This document shows positions 8,364-17,340 of a DNA stretch of 36,469 bases, one piece after another (position 1 is the stretch's first letter; each line of letters opens with the position of its first letter). Below the pieces are notes generated by a model. The model made no database searches. It was not told the origin of the DNA and saw nothing but the letters and a program-made list of their open reading frames with translations. The position numbers were made by a program, and so were the translations under genes. The stretch is from a virus: IMG/VR virus record IMGVR_UViG_3300032006_000033, positions 1-36,469 of that record; one strand, written 5' to 3'.

Positions 8364-11300
8364 ATGGCTACAAAGACTTTGCTCCCTGATTTAGAAGAGG
8401 AACAGCCACTTATTTCTGGCTTTGCTCAAACTCTTCTCCCTGATTTAAACGAAGAACAAGCACCTCTCCCTGGCCTAGAAGAACAAGCACCTCTCCCCGA
8501 GAAGGAACAAACTCTTCTTCCTGACCTGGAGGAAACATCTTTTCTGCGTGACCTAGATGATGAAGAGGCTCCTGAAATCAGCGGCGACCCAAGAGACGAG
8601 GGCTTTGGCTCCGTATTAAGCAGAACAGTTGACGAACTACAAGCAAGTGGTTGGGCTGGCGTGCGTGTATTGGGTGAAGTGTTTAACTCAGATAGGCTAA
8701 TTGATGCCGGTAATCGCGGCGTTGCCTTTAACGATCAACAAATAGCCAAACGTGGGCGTCCCATGATTGCCGAAGAAGTGGAAGACTTGGGCGATGCCAT
8801 GACTTTTATTAAACAAGGAATGGCACAAATCCTTCCCTCGGTTGCTGTTTCTATGCCCACAGCTATTGGGGGAGCCAAGGCGGGAGCCGCTTTGGGGACC
8901 TTTGCTGGACCCGCCGGAACCGCGGTTGGTGGTTTATTAGGCGGTGCTTTGGGTGCTTTCCTACCTTCTTTTGTGCTCAGTACCGGTGAGGTAGATCGTG
9001 AAATGAAGGCCAGAGCCGGGGAAGATTTTGAATCCCCTGGCGCAGCAATGGCAGGAGGAGCCATGGTCGCTTCCCTAGACGTTGCTTCAATTGCCTTTGG
9101 TCTTAAACCTTTAATGCCGGTTCTTTTAAAGAAAACAACCCTTAAAGAAGTCACCGATAAATTGGTGGCCGAAGGGGTAGAGAAGGGCGTGGCTAAAGCG
9201 GCAGTGGCGCAGGCGGTGAAAGCTTCTTTGGCGGAAGGCGTTACGGAAGCATCGCAAGAAGGGATCGAGGACTTTATGGCTGAAGCCGCAACCGGTTTGG
9301 CCAGTGAAGAAGGGCAGTTGCAAAGCGCTTTGCTCAACGCTTTCTTATTAGGAAGCATTGGTGGTGGAACACTAGGTAGCGTGTCCGGGGCCATCAGTCA
9401 ATACGGTGTTAATCAAAGGAAGAAAAGTGAGCGAGAAGTAAAAGAACAAATGGACCGTATAGAAGAAGAGGTGCAAAAAGAGGTCAATATCGCAGGACAA
9501 ACTTGGCAAGACATGTCCCGAGAAGAACTGATAGAAGGCGCCAAGCGCAGAAACATTAAGCTGAGAAAAAATGCCAGTAACGACAGCATTATAAAAGAAC
9601 TAACAAATTATGAAGTATTAAAAAGAAGGGCTCAACTACAGGCTAACTACTTCATGGAGAATTTTGGTGCCCTTACGGCTCAAGAAAAGCAAGAACGTCT
9701 CAATAGGCGCGAAGAGCTAAGAAACATGGATCGTAAAGAACTGCTGAAACTGGCCGACAGTAAGGTTTTAAAGGACGATGAGGGCGGTCCAGAGATGAAA
9801 CTTATTATAGTGAACAGGAAAGATTCCGACGCAGAAGTCATTAATAAAATACTGGACCAAGAACTGCTAGAAAAAAGAGCCCTTACAGGGGGTGCCTCTA
9901 TTATTTATGCGGCAGCACAAGAACCTAAATACATTGCGCGTTTGGAGCAACTAGAGCAACAGAGTCGCAAAGAGCTTTCACAAGAACTTAAAACCAGGGG
10001 GCTTACTGCCTCTATTGTAAAAGATGGTAAGAAGAAAACAGCCACCAACGAGGAGATGGCTAAGATGATTATGGACTTTGACACGTTTATGGTCTTGCAA
10101 AAAGAGCGCACACAAAATTATCTGCGTGGAGAGGGCTACAGTAAAGGTTATAAAAAACAAATACAAGCAAAAGGTCCTTTGGAAAACGTCAATTTTTATG
10201 AAATAGACGAGACCATGTTTGATAGAGAAGGGATGCAAGAAAAGTACGGTTCTTGGGAAGAGTTTGTGGAACAGAGTACAGGCGTAGACGGCGAAGCTGT
10301 TGCCATACGTTTTGCTGAGGACGGCACAGAAACATTGAACGAAGGCGACAACCTTCAGGTCGACCAAGACGGAACAAAGTTTGAAGTAAGAGATGTTCAA
10401 ACCGACGAAGAAGGAAACGTGGTCGGGGGCACAGGACTATTTAACAAATACGCGGGAGCTAAGGACCGCGCTGCCACAAACGTTCAAACCCTGCGCTTTG
10501 AAATGACTCCGGAAAATATTCGCCCAGCCAATTTTTTCGGGGGAATCATGGGTTCTCTTAAGCATTGGTTCGCACCAAGCGGACCACTAGGATGGGAAGC
10601 TTTCATGTTATCAAGAGACCGACTAGGGCGGATTCGCGCCATGAATAAAATGGCCAATCAAATGGGGGACAAGGTTAATATGGCTGTGGCAGCGGCTGTG
10701 GCTAATGGTAAGTTTTCTACGCCAGCAGCAGCGGAACAAGCGTTATCAAGTGCTTTGAGAAGAACCACTAAACGCTATAAAAGAGACGATGTGGAAATCG
10801 AGGAGTTGTGGGCAGAACGAGCATCGATTATGGCGGACATTAAGCAACAAAGAGCCAACATAGAGATGATGGAGTTGTTTAGAGACGGTAGTCTAGCTTA
10901 CGAAGAACTGTCGATAGAGCAGCAAGAGCAACTAAAACGTTTTAACACCAAACAAAACCTTGAAAACTTGCGGTTGCAGTTGATGATTTGGCGAGGAGAC
11001 CTAGAAGACGTCAACCAAATTCTTGCAGGCCAGTTTCGTGCGCTTCCTCGAGAAGAAAAACAGGCACTTAACCAAGAACAAAGGGCAATAATGAACAACA
11101 AAGAAAACGCTCTTCTGGCCCCAACCTCCGCGGCGTATGCTCTTCCAGAAGAACTGCGGGACTCTTTTCTTGAGCTTCGAGGCTTTATTGACATGATGAG
11201 TACACGGATATTAAGAGAAGTGCCGCAAGAAATTTTAGCCAGTAAAAAAGGCGGCAAGGCTTTGGGTGAAGTTATTCAGGAAAACATTGGTTCCTATATG

Positions 11301-13892
11301 ACCCGTTCATATAGAATTTTTGAAGCGGCGGGGGGATATGATCCCTTGAGTTGGTGGAACCGCACAATGCCCACTAAGTCAGCAAAGGTTATGCGACAAA
11401 AAGTTGCGGACGTTAGAGCACTTTTAGAAAACGCTAAAAACCCAGACGGTACTAAAAAATACAGCAAGAGTAGAGTGGAAAGAGAAATCAGGATGATTGG
11501 ACAAGGCCGTGTTGGAGAACAACAGGCGGAAGAAATAGGGGGTATTTTTGGTAGAGGCGAACCGGGGACCGAAGAAGCTATGATACAAGACATGGCACAA
11601 GAACTGGTAAAGCGGCGTAAAAGAATACCTAAAGAGGTTCGTGCTTTAATGGGAGAAGTCACGAATCCAGGGGAAGCCGCAGCAGTGACAACGGCCCGTT
11701 TGGCCTCTGTTCTTGAAAGCAATCGGTTTTGGCAGAGAATGGCTATACTTAATGAAATGCCGGGCCAACGATTGTTTTCTCCCGTACCGGTACCTAAAGG
11801 AGACACCGCTGGAATAGCCCCCAACTGGTTCGCAAAAGAAACAGGGCTAACAGTCAAGGTTCAGTCTAACGGCTACAACCCGTTTGAAGGTATGTACACC
11901 ACCAAAGAAGTGGCTGAAGTTCTAGGTGTGGCTGAAAACTACAACATGATGTTTAACAACAGCAGCATCTGGCGGAACTTTGTTGTTGCACCAAAAGCCT
12001 ATGTACAGTTAGGTAAAATTGTTTTAAGTCCACCGGCACAAATTAGAAACTTTTTAAGTGCGGCGCTTTTTGTGGTCGGTAATGGACATTTTATAGGCTT
12101 TAGAAATTTGCCTGAAGCCATGAAAGTAGTGGGCCATGAGTTGTGGGAACAAGGTGTTGATGAACAAGGAAGACCTATTACGGCTAGACAAGCCGCACAG
12201 GAAAGCTACCGAGACCTTTTGGATCTTGGTGTATTGAACACTTCTGTGAGACTAGGGGACCTTTTGGCTTCTTGGAGACTAGCGAGTTCAGGTATGTTTG
12301 AGGGTCCAGGAGACTTTGTTGCTGCGACATCTAATCCTTTTCGACAAATGTATCGTCGGGCCGAGGAGTTTTATACAGCGGCAGACGATTTTTGGAAAGT
12401 GGTGGCTTATGCGTCTGAACTACAGGCGGTCAAAAAAGCTTTCCCTACAGAGGCAGATTTTAACCAGCTTTTAGCTCATGCTAAAGACCTTGGCATGTCT
12501 TACACGATTGACAGGCAAAGTTTTGAACAGGCGCAAAAAGAATTGGCCGCGTTTTATGTCAGACAAACGGTGCCTAACTATGATTATGTGGGCAGGTTTG
12601 CAGAGGCTTTAAGGACAGGGCCAGCCGCTGTGCTTGGAAACTTTATTGCTTTTCCCACAGAGATTGTTCGTACCTCTGCCAATATTCTTACAATAGGGGC
12701 CGCAGAAATCCAGTCGGACAACTCTGCTATAAGAAAACGTGGTTGGGCAAGATTGGCTGGCTATGGAACAGCAGCGTATGGAGTAGGAGCAGCGGCTCAA
12801 GCTATTGGACAAGCTGTTTCGGATATTGATGATGAGGACATTGAGGCGGCAAGAAAGTTCTTACCGGATTGGGCACAAAACAATTTGATTATTCCTATTG
12901 AGAAAAAGACTGAGGCGGAGGGAGGCGGCTTTGATTTTATTGACGGAAGTTATATAGCTGTTTATGACGATCTGGCAAAAATGGTGCCAACCACACTGAA
13001 TGAAGTTTCAAAAGCAGTTGAAGAAGGGCGTTCCGCATCGGACGCTGTTATTTCCGGAATGACCACAGCTATAGCGAATTTTTCTGAGCCTTTTCTGGAG
13101 CCGTCTATTTTTGCTCAGGCTTCGTTAGATGTTCTTCAAAACCGAAACAGTAATACCGGTCGACCTATTTGGAACGAGGCCGAGGGCAGAGGAAAACCAT
13201 TGGGCGGCGTTGGCGATCAGTCCATGGCCTATCTTAATTATTTTTGGGACCGGGTTGCTCCTGGTATATGGACAGCGGGGGAAAAGGTTTATCGCGGAGG
13301 ACAAGAAGGAGAGAAAGCCTACGATCGCTTTGGCACCAAGCAAGAGTTTGGAGACGCCCTGTCTTCTTTCTTTGGTATTAAAGTCAGTAGAGTTAATCCT
13401 TCTTCTAGTTTAAGTTTTGCTTTGACGGACCTACTAAACGAGCAAAGAGACGCTGAAAAAATCTTTACTAAACAAGTGTACAACAAAGGAGCGGTTACTC
13501 CTCAAGAACTCTTGGACGCTTATCTTGCTATGCAGAAGTCCAATTATTTTGTTAATCAGGATATTTTCTCTACCTTTAAAGCAGCAGAGCTATTAAACAT
13601 TAGGGAGGCTGTTCTCAATAACACTAAGAAAGAAAGACTGAGTAAAAAACAAAGGATAATGTTAAGAGAAGGGGCCAATATTCCTCTCAAGAACAGGAAA
13701 GCCTTGGTTAGTTTAAGAAAAGATTTTGATAAACAAACAGAAGCTATTGAAGAAGCGGAAGAACTACCATCAGGGCGTTTTTTCCCAATAGACGACTTAG
13801 CGGAAATCTACAACTACTTTAAGAATCTTCCTCTTCTGTCTCAGCCTCAAGCTGAGGTTGTTCGAGAGGAGGAGGCTGAATACTTTGAATAA
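8364..13892 (+). CDS. Giant DNA-ejection/internal core protein (1842 aa)
   Basis: The ATG at 8364 (MATKTLLPDLEEE) is preferred; it lies 7 nt after the previous stop. Residues about 5-57 are degenerate LLPDLEE repeats. Residues about 150-210 are a Gly/Ala-rich hydrophobic segment (for example GGAKAGAALGTFAGPAGTAV), followed by a second such patch, suggesting membrane insertion. Near residue 380-413, SREELIEGAKRRNIKLRKNA resembles a SAP/HeH-type helix-extended-loop-helix DNA-binding motif. The remainder is long and largely helical with no clear catalytic motif; I saw no convincing transglycosylase signature. Size, glycine-zipper segments and position as last gene of the virion block match podovirus ejection proteins (T7 gp16 role). 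Its last 74 bp overlap the convergent nuclease gene. Confidence 0.7.
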   Translation: MATKTLLPDLEEEQPLISGFAQTLLPDLNEEQAPLPGLEEQAPLPEKEQTLLPDLEETSFLRDLDDEEAPEISGDPRDEGFGSVLSRTVDELQASGWAGVRVLGEVFNSDRLIDAGNRGVAFNDQQIAKRGRPMIAEEVEDLGDAMTFIKQGMAQILPSVAVSMPTAIGGAKAGAALGTFAGPAGTAVGGLLGGALGAFLPSFVLSTGEVDREMKARAGEDFESPGAAMAGGAMVASLDVASIAFGLKPLMPVLLKKTTLKEVTDKLVAEGVEKGVAKAAVAQAVKASLAEGVTEASQEGIEDFMAEAATGLASEEGQLQSALLNAFLLGSIGGGTLGSVSGAISQYGVNQRKKSEREVKEQMDRIEEEVQKEVNIAGQTWQDMSREELIEGAKRRNIKLRKNASNDSIIKELTNYEVLKRRAQLQANYFMENFGALTAQEKQERLNRREELRNMDRKELLKLADSKVLKDDEGGPEMKLIIVNRKDSDAEVINKILDQELLEKRALTGGASIIYAAAQEPKYIARLEQLEQQSRKELSQELKTRGLTASIVKDGKKKTATNEEMAKMIMDFDTFMVLQKERTQNYLRGEGYSKGYKKQIQAKGPLENVNFYEIDETMFDREGMQEKYGSWEEFVEQSTGVDGEAVAIRFAEDGTETLNEGDNLQVDQDGTKFEVRDVQTDEEGNVVGGTGLFNKYAGAKDRAATNVQTLRFEMTPENIRPANFFGGIMGSLKHWFAPSGPLGWEAFMLSRDRLGRIRAMNKMANQMGDKVNMAVAAAVANGKFSTPAAAEQALSSALRRTTKRYKRDDVEIEELWAERASIMADIKQQRANIEMMELFRDGSLAYEELSIEQQEQLKRFNTKQNLENLRLQLMIWRGDLEDVNQILAGQFRALPREEKQALNQEQRAIMNNKENALLAPTSAAYALPEELRDSFLELRGFIDMMSTRILREVPQEILASKKGGKALGEVIQENIGSYMTRSYRIFEAAGGYDPLSWWNRTMPTKSAKVMRQKVADVRALLENAKNPDGTKKYSKSRVEREIRMIGQGRVGEQQAEEIGGIFGRGEPGTEEAMIQDMAQELVKRRKRIPKEVRALMGEVTNPGEAAAVTTARLASVLESNRFWQRMAILNEMPGQRLFSPVPVPKGDTAGIAPNWFAKETGLTVKVQSNGYNPFEGMYTTKEVAEVLGVAENYNMMFNNSSIWRNFVVAPKAYVQLGKIVLSPPAQIRNFLSAALFVVGNGHFIGFRNLPEAMKVVGHELWEQGVDEQGRPITARQAAQESYRDLLDLGVLNTSVRLGDLLASWRLASSGMFEGPGDFVAATSNPFRQMYRRAEEFYTAADDFWKVVAYASELQAVKKAFPTEADFNQLLAHAKDLGMSYTIDRQSFEQAQKELAAFYVRQTVPNYDYVGRFAEALRTGPAAVLGNFIAFPTEIVRTSANILTIGAAEIQSDNSAIRKRGWARLAGYGTAAYGVGAAAQAIGQAVSDIDDEDIEAARKFLPDWAQNNLIIPIEKKTEAEGGGFDFIDGSYIAVYDDLAKMVPTTLNEVSKAVEEGRSASDAVISGMTTAIANFSEPFLEPSIFAQASLDVLQNRNSNTGRPIWNEAEGRGKPLGGVGDQSMAYLNYFWDRVAPGIWTAGEKVYRGGQEGEKAYDRFGTKQEFGDALSSFFGIKVSRVNPSSSLSFALTDLLNEQRDAEKIFTKQVYNKGAVTPQELLDAYLAMQKSNYFVNQDIFSTFKAAELLNIREAVLNNTKKERLSKKQRIMLREGANIPLKNRKALVSLRKDFDKQTEAIEEAEELPSGRFFPIDDLAEIYNYFKNLPLLSQPQAEVVREEEAEYFE
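8376..8534 (+). repeat. Degenerate LLPDLEE-coding repeats
   Basis: Units beginning at 8376, 8430 and 8511 read ACTYTKCTYCCTGAYYT followed by a Glu-rich codon run. Shorter related units (CACCTCTCCC) lie at 8461 and 8488. They encode TLLPDL(E/N)EE or APLP(G/E)LEE repeats at the extreme N-terminus of the giant virion protein. Confidence 0.8.
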
Positions 13893-14568
13893 ATTTTTCT
13901 AGCCGAGTGTTCCAGGCTTCTGCGGCACGCTCAAACTCTCTGCCTTCCAAAACAAACTCTTGATAAAAACAATCTACTGAGCACATCATAATCACACCTT
14001 TCTTAATCTCGGTGCCATAAACTTCGTTGTGTGCCATGGCATAGGCAGCGAGTTGTTGAAAATAATCCCAAACATAGCGCCTTCGTCTCTTAGGTGTGTT
14101 GGTTTGTTTAAAGTCCATGATAGCTTCTTCGCCTAAATGCCTACCAATCACATCAGCAGTGCCGGCATACTTCCCTGGGTAGTACAAAGGAATCTCACAC
14201 CCGTACACTTGGTCAATGGACGGAAACCCTTGGTCCATGATCGTACAGGCCATTTTATAGGCACGCTTTTGCTCTGGTGTTTCTGGATAATAGTCCCAAA
14301 TGCTGCCTTCTTTTAACTGTCTTTCAAGAATCTCGTGCATTTCGGTGCCTCTAGCTGCCGCTTCGTTTCGTATGCGTTCAGCTTCTTCCTTGCCCACCCG
14401 TTCAATCCACTGTTGTAGACTGTCGTTCTCCGCTTTGGTTTTAGAAAGAATCGTGGTAACAGAACTCAGTCGTTCTTCCCCGTTTAAATAAACACGACCC
14501 TTCTCCGTGGTCTCACGGGAAAGTTCAGCGTATTCATAGGGAGACGAAAAAAGAATCTCGTTCTTCAT
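13819..14568 (-). CDS. PD-(D/E)XK exonuclease (MGME1/RecB-like)
   Basis: A 249-aa protein with the core of the PD-(D/E)XK nuclease fold. RGTEMHEILE (His78) is the motif preceding the core in RecB/MGME1-like nucleases, CEIPLY (Glu125) is the next acidic site, GTADVIG (Asp139) the first catalytic Asp and EEAIMDFKQT (Asp152, Lys154) the D-x-K motif. WDYFQQLAAYAMA is the Q-x3-Y helix that follows in this group. It probably acts as a DNA exonuclease in replication, recombination or host DNA breakdown, like T7 gp6 in role. Last gene of the leftward operon; ATGA overlap with the peroxiredoxin gene. Its end overlaps the giant virion gene on the other strand. Confidence 0.85.
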   Translation of the reverse strand: MKNEILFSSPYEYAELSRETTEKGRVYLNGEERLSSVTTILSKTKAENDSLQQWIERVGKEEAERIRNEAAARGTEMHEILERQLKEGSIWDYYPETPEQKRAYKMACTIMDQGFPSIDQVYGCEIPLYYPGKYAGTADVIGRHLGEEAIMDFKQTNTPKRRRRYVWDYFQQLAAYAMAHNEVYGTEIKKGVIMMCSVDCFYQEFVLEGREFERAAEAWNTRLEKFIQSIQPPPLEQPQLEAETEEEDS

Positions 14569-15077
14569 GCAACAAACTCATCGCCAGGGGACCAAGAACA
14601 ACCTGTAAGACCCCCTGATTGTAGGGCCTTCAGCGTTCTTATAACTTCATCTACGTTTCTTCCTGTGTCCAAAGCATTGACCGATACATGTTGAACAATG
14701 TCTTCTGGATCCAGAATAAAGGTGGCTCTCAAGCAAACCCCCTCCTGTTGGTCAACGATACCGAGTTCATCAGATAAGGATAAACCACAGTCCGCAGCTA
14801 AAACGTGTCTAATTCTTCCAATAAGAGGTTCGGACAGCTTCCAATTAAGTTTACAGAACTCATTGTCTCCACTAACTCCTATAACATTCACGTCTTCGTC
14901 CACCAACCTGTCCATTTCAGCTATCTCGGTGGGACAGATAAAGGTAAAGTCTTTTGGGTAAAAATAAAACACACTCCAATGCTCAGACAAACTGTCGAAG
15001 TTTACGTCTATAATACTGTTGTCTTTGTCAACCCCTGTTAGAAAAAAATCAGGGAATGAATCGCCTACACTAATCAT
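14565..15077 (-). CDS. Peroxiredoxin (AhpC/TSA family)
   Basis: A 170-aa protein with the peroxiredoxin active site PKDFTFICPTE (P-x3-T-x2-C; peroxidatic Cys48) and the conserved Arg118 in LRATFILDP. A possible resolving cysteine is Cys160 in GGLTGCSW near the C-terminus, as in AhpC-type 2-Cys enzymes; Cys75, Cys97 and Cys115 are extra. It should reduce peroxides with thiol donors in the infected cell's cytoplasm. The catalytic set looks intact. It lies between a small basic gene and the exonuclease with ATGA overlaps on both sides, so it is an operon member and not a stray insertion. Probably a host-derived auxiliary metabolic gene; length is slightly short for AhpC (about 187 aa). Confidence 0.92.
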   Translation of the reverse strand: MISVGDSFPDFFLTGVDKDNSIIDVNFDSLSEHWSVFYFYPKDFTFICPTEIAEMDRLVDEDVNVIGVSGDNEFCKLNWKLSEPLIGRIRHVLAADCGLSLSDELGIVDQQEGVCLRATFILDPEDIVQHVSVNALDTGRNVDEVIRTLKALQSGGLTGCSWSPGDEFVA

Positions 15078-15259
15078 TTGGTTTCTTCCATTTTCTTTAT
15101 GGCCAGTCCGGCTCGTTTCTTAGCTAGTTTAAGGCTGCTTGTTCCTAACTTGACACCATGTCCGTGTTTATCGACAGCTTCGTAGTTTTTTGAGCCGCCT
15201 CTTTTAACCAATCGGTATGTGCCTCTAACCTTAAACTCCTTTTCCTTACCGCCAACCAT
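15074..15259 (-). CDS. Small basic protein, function unknown
   Basis: A 61-aa lysine-rich protein (MVGGKEKEFKVRGTYRLVKR, then KLAKKRAGLAIKKMEETK). The first half looks like two beta strands and the last part like a basic helix. It starts 1 nt after the RHH gene stop and its own stop overlaps the peroxiredoxin start (ATGA), so it is translated from the same message. A nucleic-acid-binding role is possible from charge alone. Confidence 0.7.
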   Translation of the reverse strand: MVGGKEKEFKVRGTYRLVKRGGSKNYEAVDKHGHGVKLGTSSLKLAKKRAGLAIKKMEETK

Positions 15260-15260
15260 T

Positions 15261-15416
15261 TTATTGCACTACGCCTTTTTCAATGTCTTCCGCTAATCGT
15301 TTAATAGCGTAAGCAAAAACATAGCTCTTGGGCCGTTCTGTTTTCTTAGAAATTTTGTCTGCTAGTTTAACAATGTCTGTGCGTATAGCTACGCTTTTCC
15401 ATTTAGTTGTGTCCAT
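15261..15416 (-). CDS. Ribbon-helix-helix (Arc/CopG-like) regulator, 51 aa
   Basis: A 51-aa gene, easily missed by its size. Translation: MDTTKWKSVAIRTDIVKLAD, then KISKKTERPKSYVFAYAIKR, then LAEDIEKGVVQ. This fits the RHH fold: a strand (KSVAIRT), helix A (DIVKLADKISKKT), a turn (ERPKS) and helix B (YVFAYAIKRLAEDIEK). It is the first gene after a strong sigma70-like promoter and so may repress its own operon (small basic protein, peroxiredoxin, exonuclease). GGAACC lies before the ATG. Its binding site is unknown; candidates lie in the promoter itself. Confidence 0.75.
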   Translation of the reverse strand: MDTTKWKSVAIRTDIVKLADKISKKTERPKSYVFAYAIKRLAEDIEKGVVQ

Positions 15417-15444
15417 GTGGGTTCCTTATATTAAATTCTGTTAG

Positions 15445-15473
15445 ATTATATAAAAGTATAAGATCAATAGCAA
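15445..15473 (-). promoter_or_regulatory. Sigma70-like promoter of the RHH-peroxiredoxin-nuclease operon
   Basis: On the minus strand TTGCTA (15468-15473) is followed by a 17-nt spacer and a perfect TATAAT (15445-15450). The ATG of the RHH gene lies 28 nt beyond the -10 box. The spacer holds TATACTTTTAT (plus-strand 15450-15460), also found in the divergent control region near 22458. The promoter sits in the only gap (64 bp) between the polymerase gene and the downstream genes. Confidence 0.75.
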
Positions 15474-15480
15474 CGATAAA

Positions 15481-17340
15481 TTAAGTCATTGAGTCTCCCC
15501 AATTTTTGCCTAGTTCTGCATCAACTTTATTGGGAACTTCTAGTTTTACCGCATTCTCCATGATCTCTGCTATTTCTTCAACCTCCCTTTTGTCCGAGAC
15601 TGAAAAAACAAGTTCATCGTGTACCTGTAGCAAAGGGGCATAGGACGCATTGTAGCAATCCAGCATCGCTTTTTTAGTCATGTCTGCGGCTGACCCCTGT
15701 ATCAACTTGTTCAACGCTTTATAAACGAAAGCACGTTTTATGTCCCCGTTGTATTCGTGCATGGCTTCTTTGTATTTTAAGGGTCTTCCGGTGCCGTATT
15801 GACGCGGTTCCCACATATCAAAATGACAACGACGACCAAGTAGAGTTTTGATGTATCCTCGTGTGGTTGCACTACGCATAACGGTGTCTGCCATTTGTCT
15901 AACGAAGGGGGCATAAGTATTAAACCGCATTAAAATATCACTGGCTTCGTCCACGTCCACACCTAACTGGTCGGCGAGCTTCCCTTTACCCATACCGTAC
16001 ATAATACCAAGGCCAATGGTCTTAGCTGTCTTACGATCAATGCCTGCAAGCTCGGCTACCTGTTGGTGGAAGTCTGCTTCTCCGGCTATAAAGGCTTCGG
16101 CAACAGGGTCAACTCCCTCATATTTTGAGCGATAAGCAAAATGAGTCAGTATTCTAGGCTCTTGTTGTGAAAAATCTGCTGAACACCACTTCTGTCCTTC
16201 TTCCGGTAAGAACAAAGAACGAATAAGTGGGCCCAATTCTTTGTCTCTAGCCGGGACTTGCTGTAGGTTCGGGTTACTCATCGACAATCGTCCGGTAACG
16301 GTGCCTCCAGTCTCTCCTTTAAGCTGTCTAATGTCCGCATGAATCCTTCCGTTGTGTGCGTGTTTAACAATAGTGTCTATAAAGGTGCTGTGGGCTTTGT
16401 CCAGTTCCCTGATCTTCATAATTTTCTTAGCGACAGGGTGTTCTTGGTTGGCTAAAAACGCTTTAGTAAAACTAGGGTTGCCTTTAGCGGTCTGGTTGTA
16501 GGGTATCTTGCAGGCATCAAAGACTTTGGCAACAGACTTCGCTGCCCAAACCCTTACTTCCTTTACCCCAGATTCTTTGATTACTTCTCTGGTTATTTTT
16601 TTCTGTTCTACTATTAACTGTTTCTTTAGTTGAGCGGCTCTATCCAAATCAACCCTCACCCCTGTTGTCTTCATGTTGAACAGCACGGGGAACAGGTTTG
16701 TTTCTAGTTCAAAAATATTCCATAGGTTTTGTTCTTCGAGAAGAATCTTAAAGTGGTTCCAAAGTTTTAGTGTAAGGGCCGCGTCCTGCGTGGCATACGT
16801 CCCAACGTACGCTGAGGGCAATCTCCACATCTCTGCTTTAGGGTCAATTCCCCACTCCTCTGCCGCTTGTCTTAGTTCTGCCTCTGATTTACCTTCTTGT
16901 AGGTACTCTATGCCCAGAGCATTTAGTGTGTACCAATACATGTTTTCATTAATTAAAGGAGCAACAACCATGGTGTCTATGACTCGGCCTTTAACATCAA
17001 CCCCTGCTTGCCTTAACCAACCAACATCATACATAGCGTTATGAAATATTTTGTCGCTGTTCCCAGACACAATGTCTTTAGTAAACTCTAAGACCTTTTT
17101 CTTAGGGAAATTAAATCCTGTTTCATGGGCAAAGGGAAAATAGTCCGCGTATCCATCGCAAGCGACAGATATGCCAACGATCTCTCCGTCACCTCTAATA
17201 TAACCAGGACCCTTTTCCTTAAGATTAGGGTCTCGAGTCTCGAGGTCAATCGCAATTTCGTCTGCGTCAAGTAGTTTTTTTACGGGAAAAGTATCGGGTG
17301 GCGTCCATTCTGTTGGAGGCTGAAATGTTTTATATGGCAT
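15481..17340 (-). CDS. polA: Family A DNA polymerase with 3'-5' exonuclease
   Basis: A 619-aa polymerase of T7/Pol I type. The exonuclease domain shows IDLET (Asp32, Glu34), FHNAMYDVGWL (Asp105) and YATQDAALT (Asp186). The polymerase domain has TGRLSMSNPNLQ, motif A SADFSQQEPR (Asp389), motif B RKTAKTIGLGIMYG and motif C LQVHDELVF (HDE at 574-576). No 5' nuclease domain is present, as usual in phage enzymes. The residue equivalent to E. coli Phe762 is leucine (Leu444). I prefer the ATG at 17340 (MPYKTF) since GAGAG lies 8 nt upstream; the ATG at 17355 lacks a binding site and would add five residues. It overlaps the helicase gene end by 11 bp and replicates the phage genome with the upstream primase and helicase. 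Confidence 0.95.
   Translation of the reverse strand: MPYKTFQPPTEWTPPDTFPVKKLLDADEIAIDLETRDPNLKEKGPGYIRGDGEIVGISVACDGYADYFPFAHETGFNFPKKKVLEFTKDIVSGNSDKIFHNAMYDVGWLRQAGVDVKGRVIDTMVVAPLINENMYWYTLNALGIEYLQEGKSEAELRQAAEEWGIDPKAEMWRLPSAYVGTYATQDAALTLKLWNHFKILLEEQNLWNIFELETNLFPVLFNMKTTGVRVDLDRAAQLKKQLIVEQKKITREVIKESGVKEVRVWAAKSVAKVFDACKIPYNQTAKGNPSFTKAFLANQEHPVAKKIMKIRELDKAHSTFIDTIVKHAHNGRIHADIRQLKGETGGTVTGRLSMSNPNLQQVPARDKELGPLIRSLFLPEEGQKWCSADFSQQEPRILTHFAYRSKYEGVDPVAEAFIAGEADFHQQVAELAGIDRKTAKTIGLGIMYGMGKGKLADQLGVDVDEASDILMRFNTYAPFVRQMADTVMRSATTRGYIKTLLGRRCHFDMWEPRQYGTGRPLKYKEAMHEYNGDIKRAFVYKALNKLIQGSAADMTKKAMLDCYNASYAPLLQVHDELVFSVSDKREVEEIAEIMENAVKLEVPNKVDAELGKNWGDSMT

Noticed and set aside
8735-9394. 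Long antisense open frame (219 aa) within the giant virion gene
   Set aside because: Its composition (Ala/Pro/Ser) is the shadow of the Gly/Ala-rich sense frame; no binding site or conserved motif.
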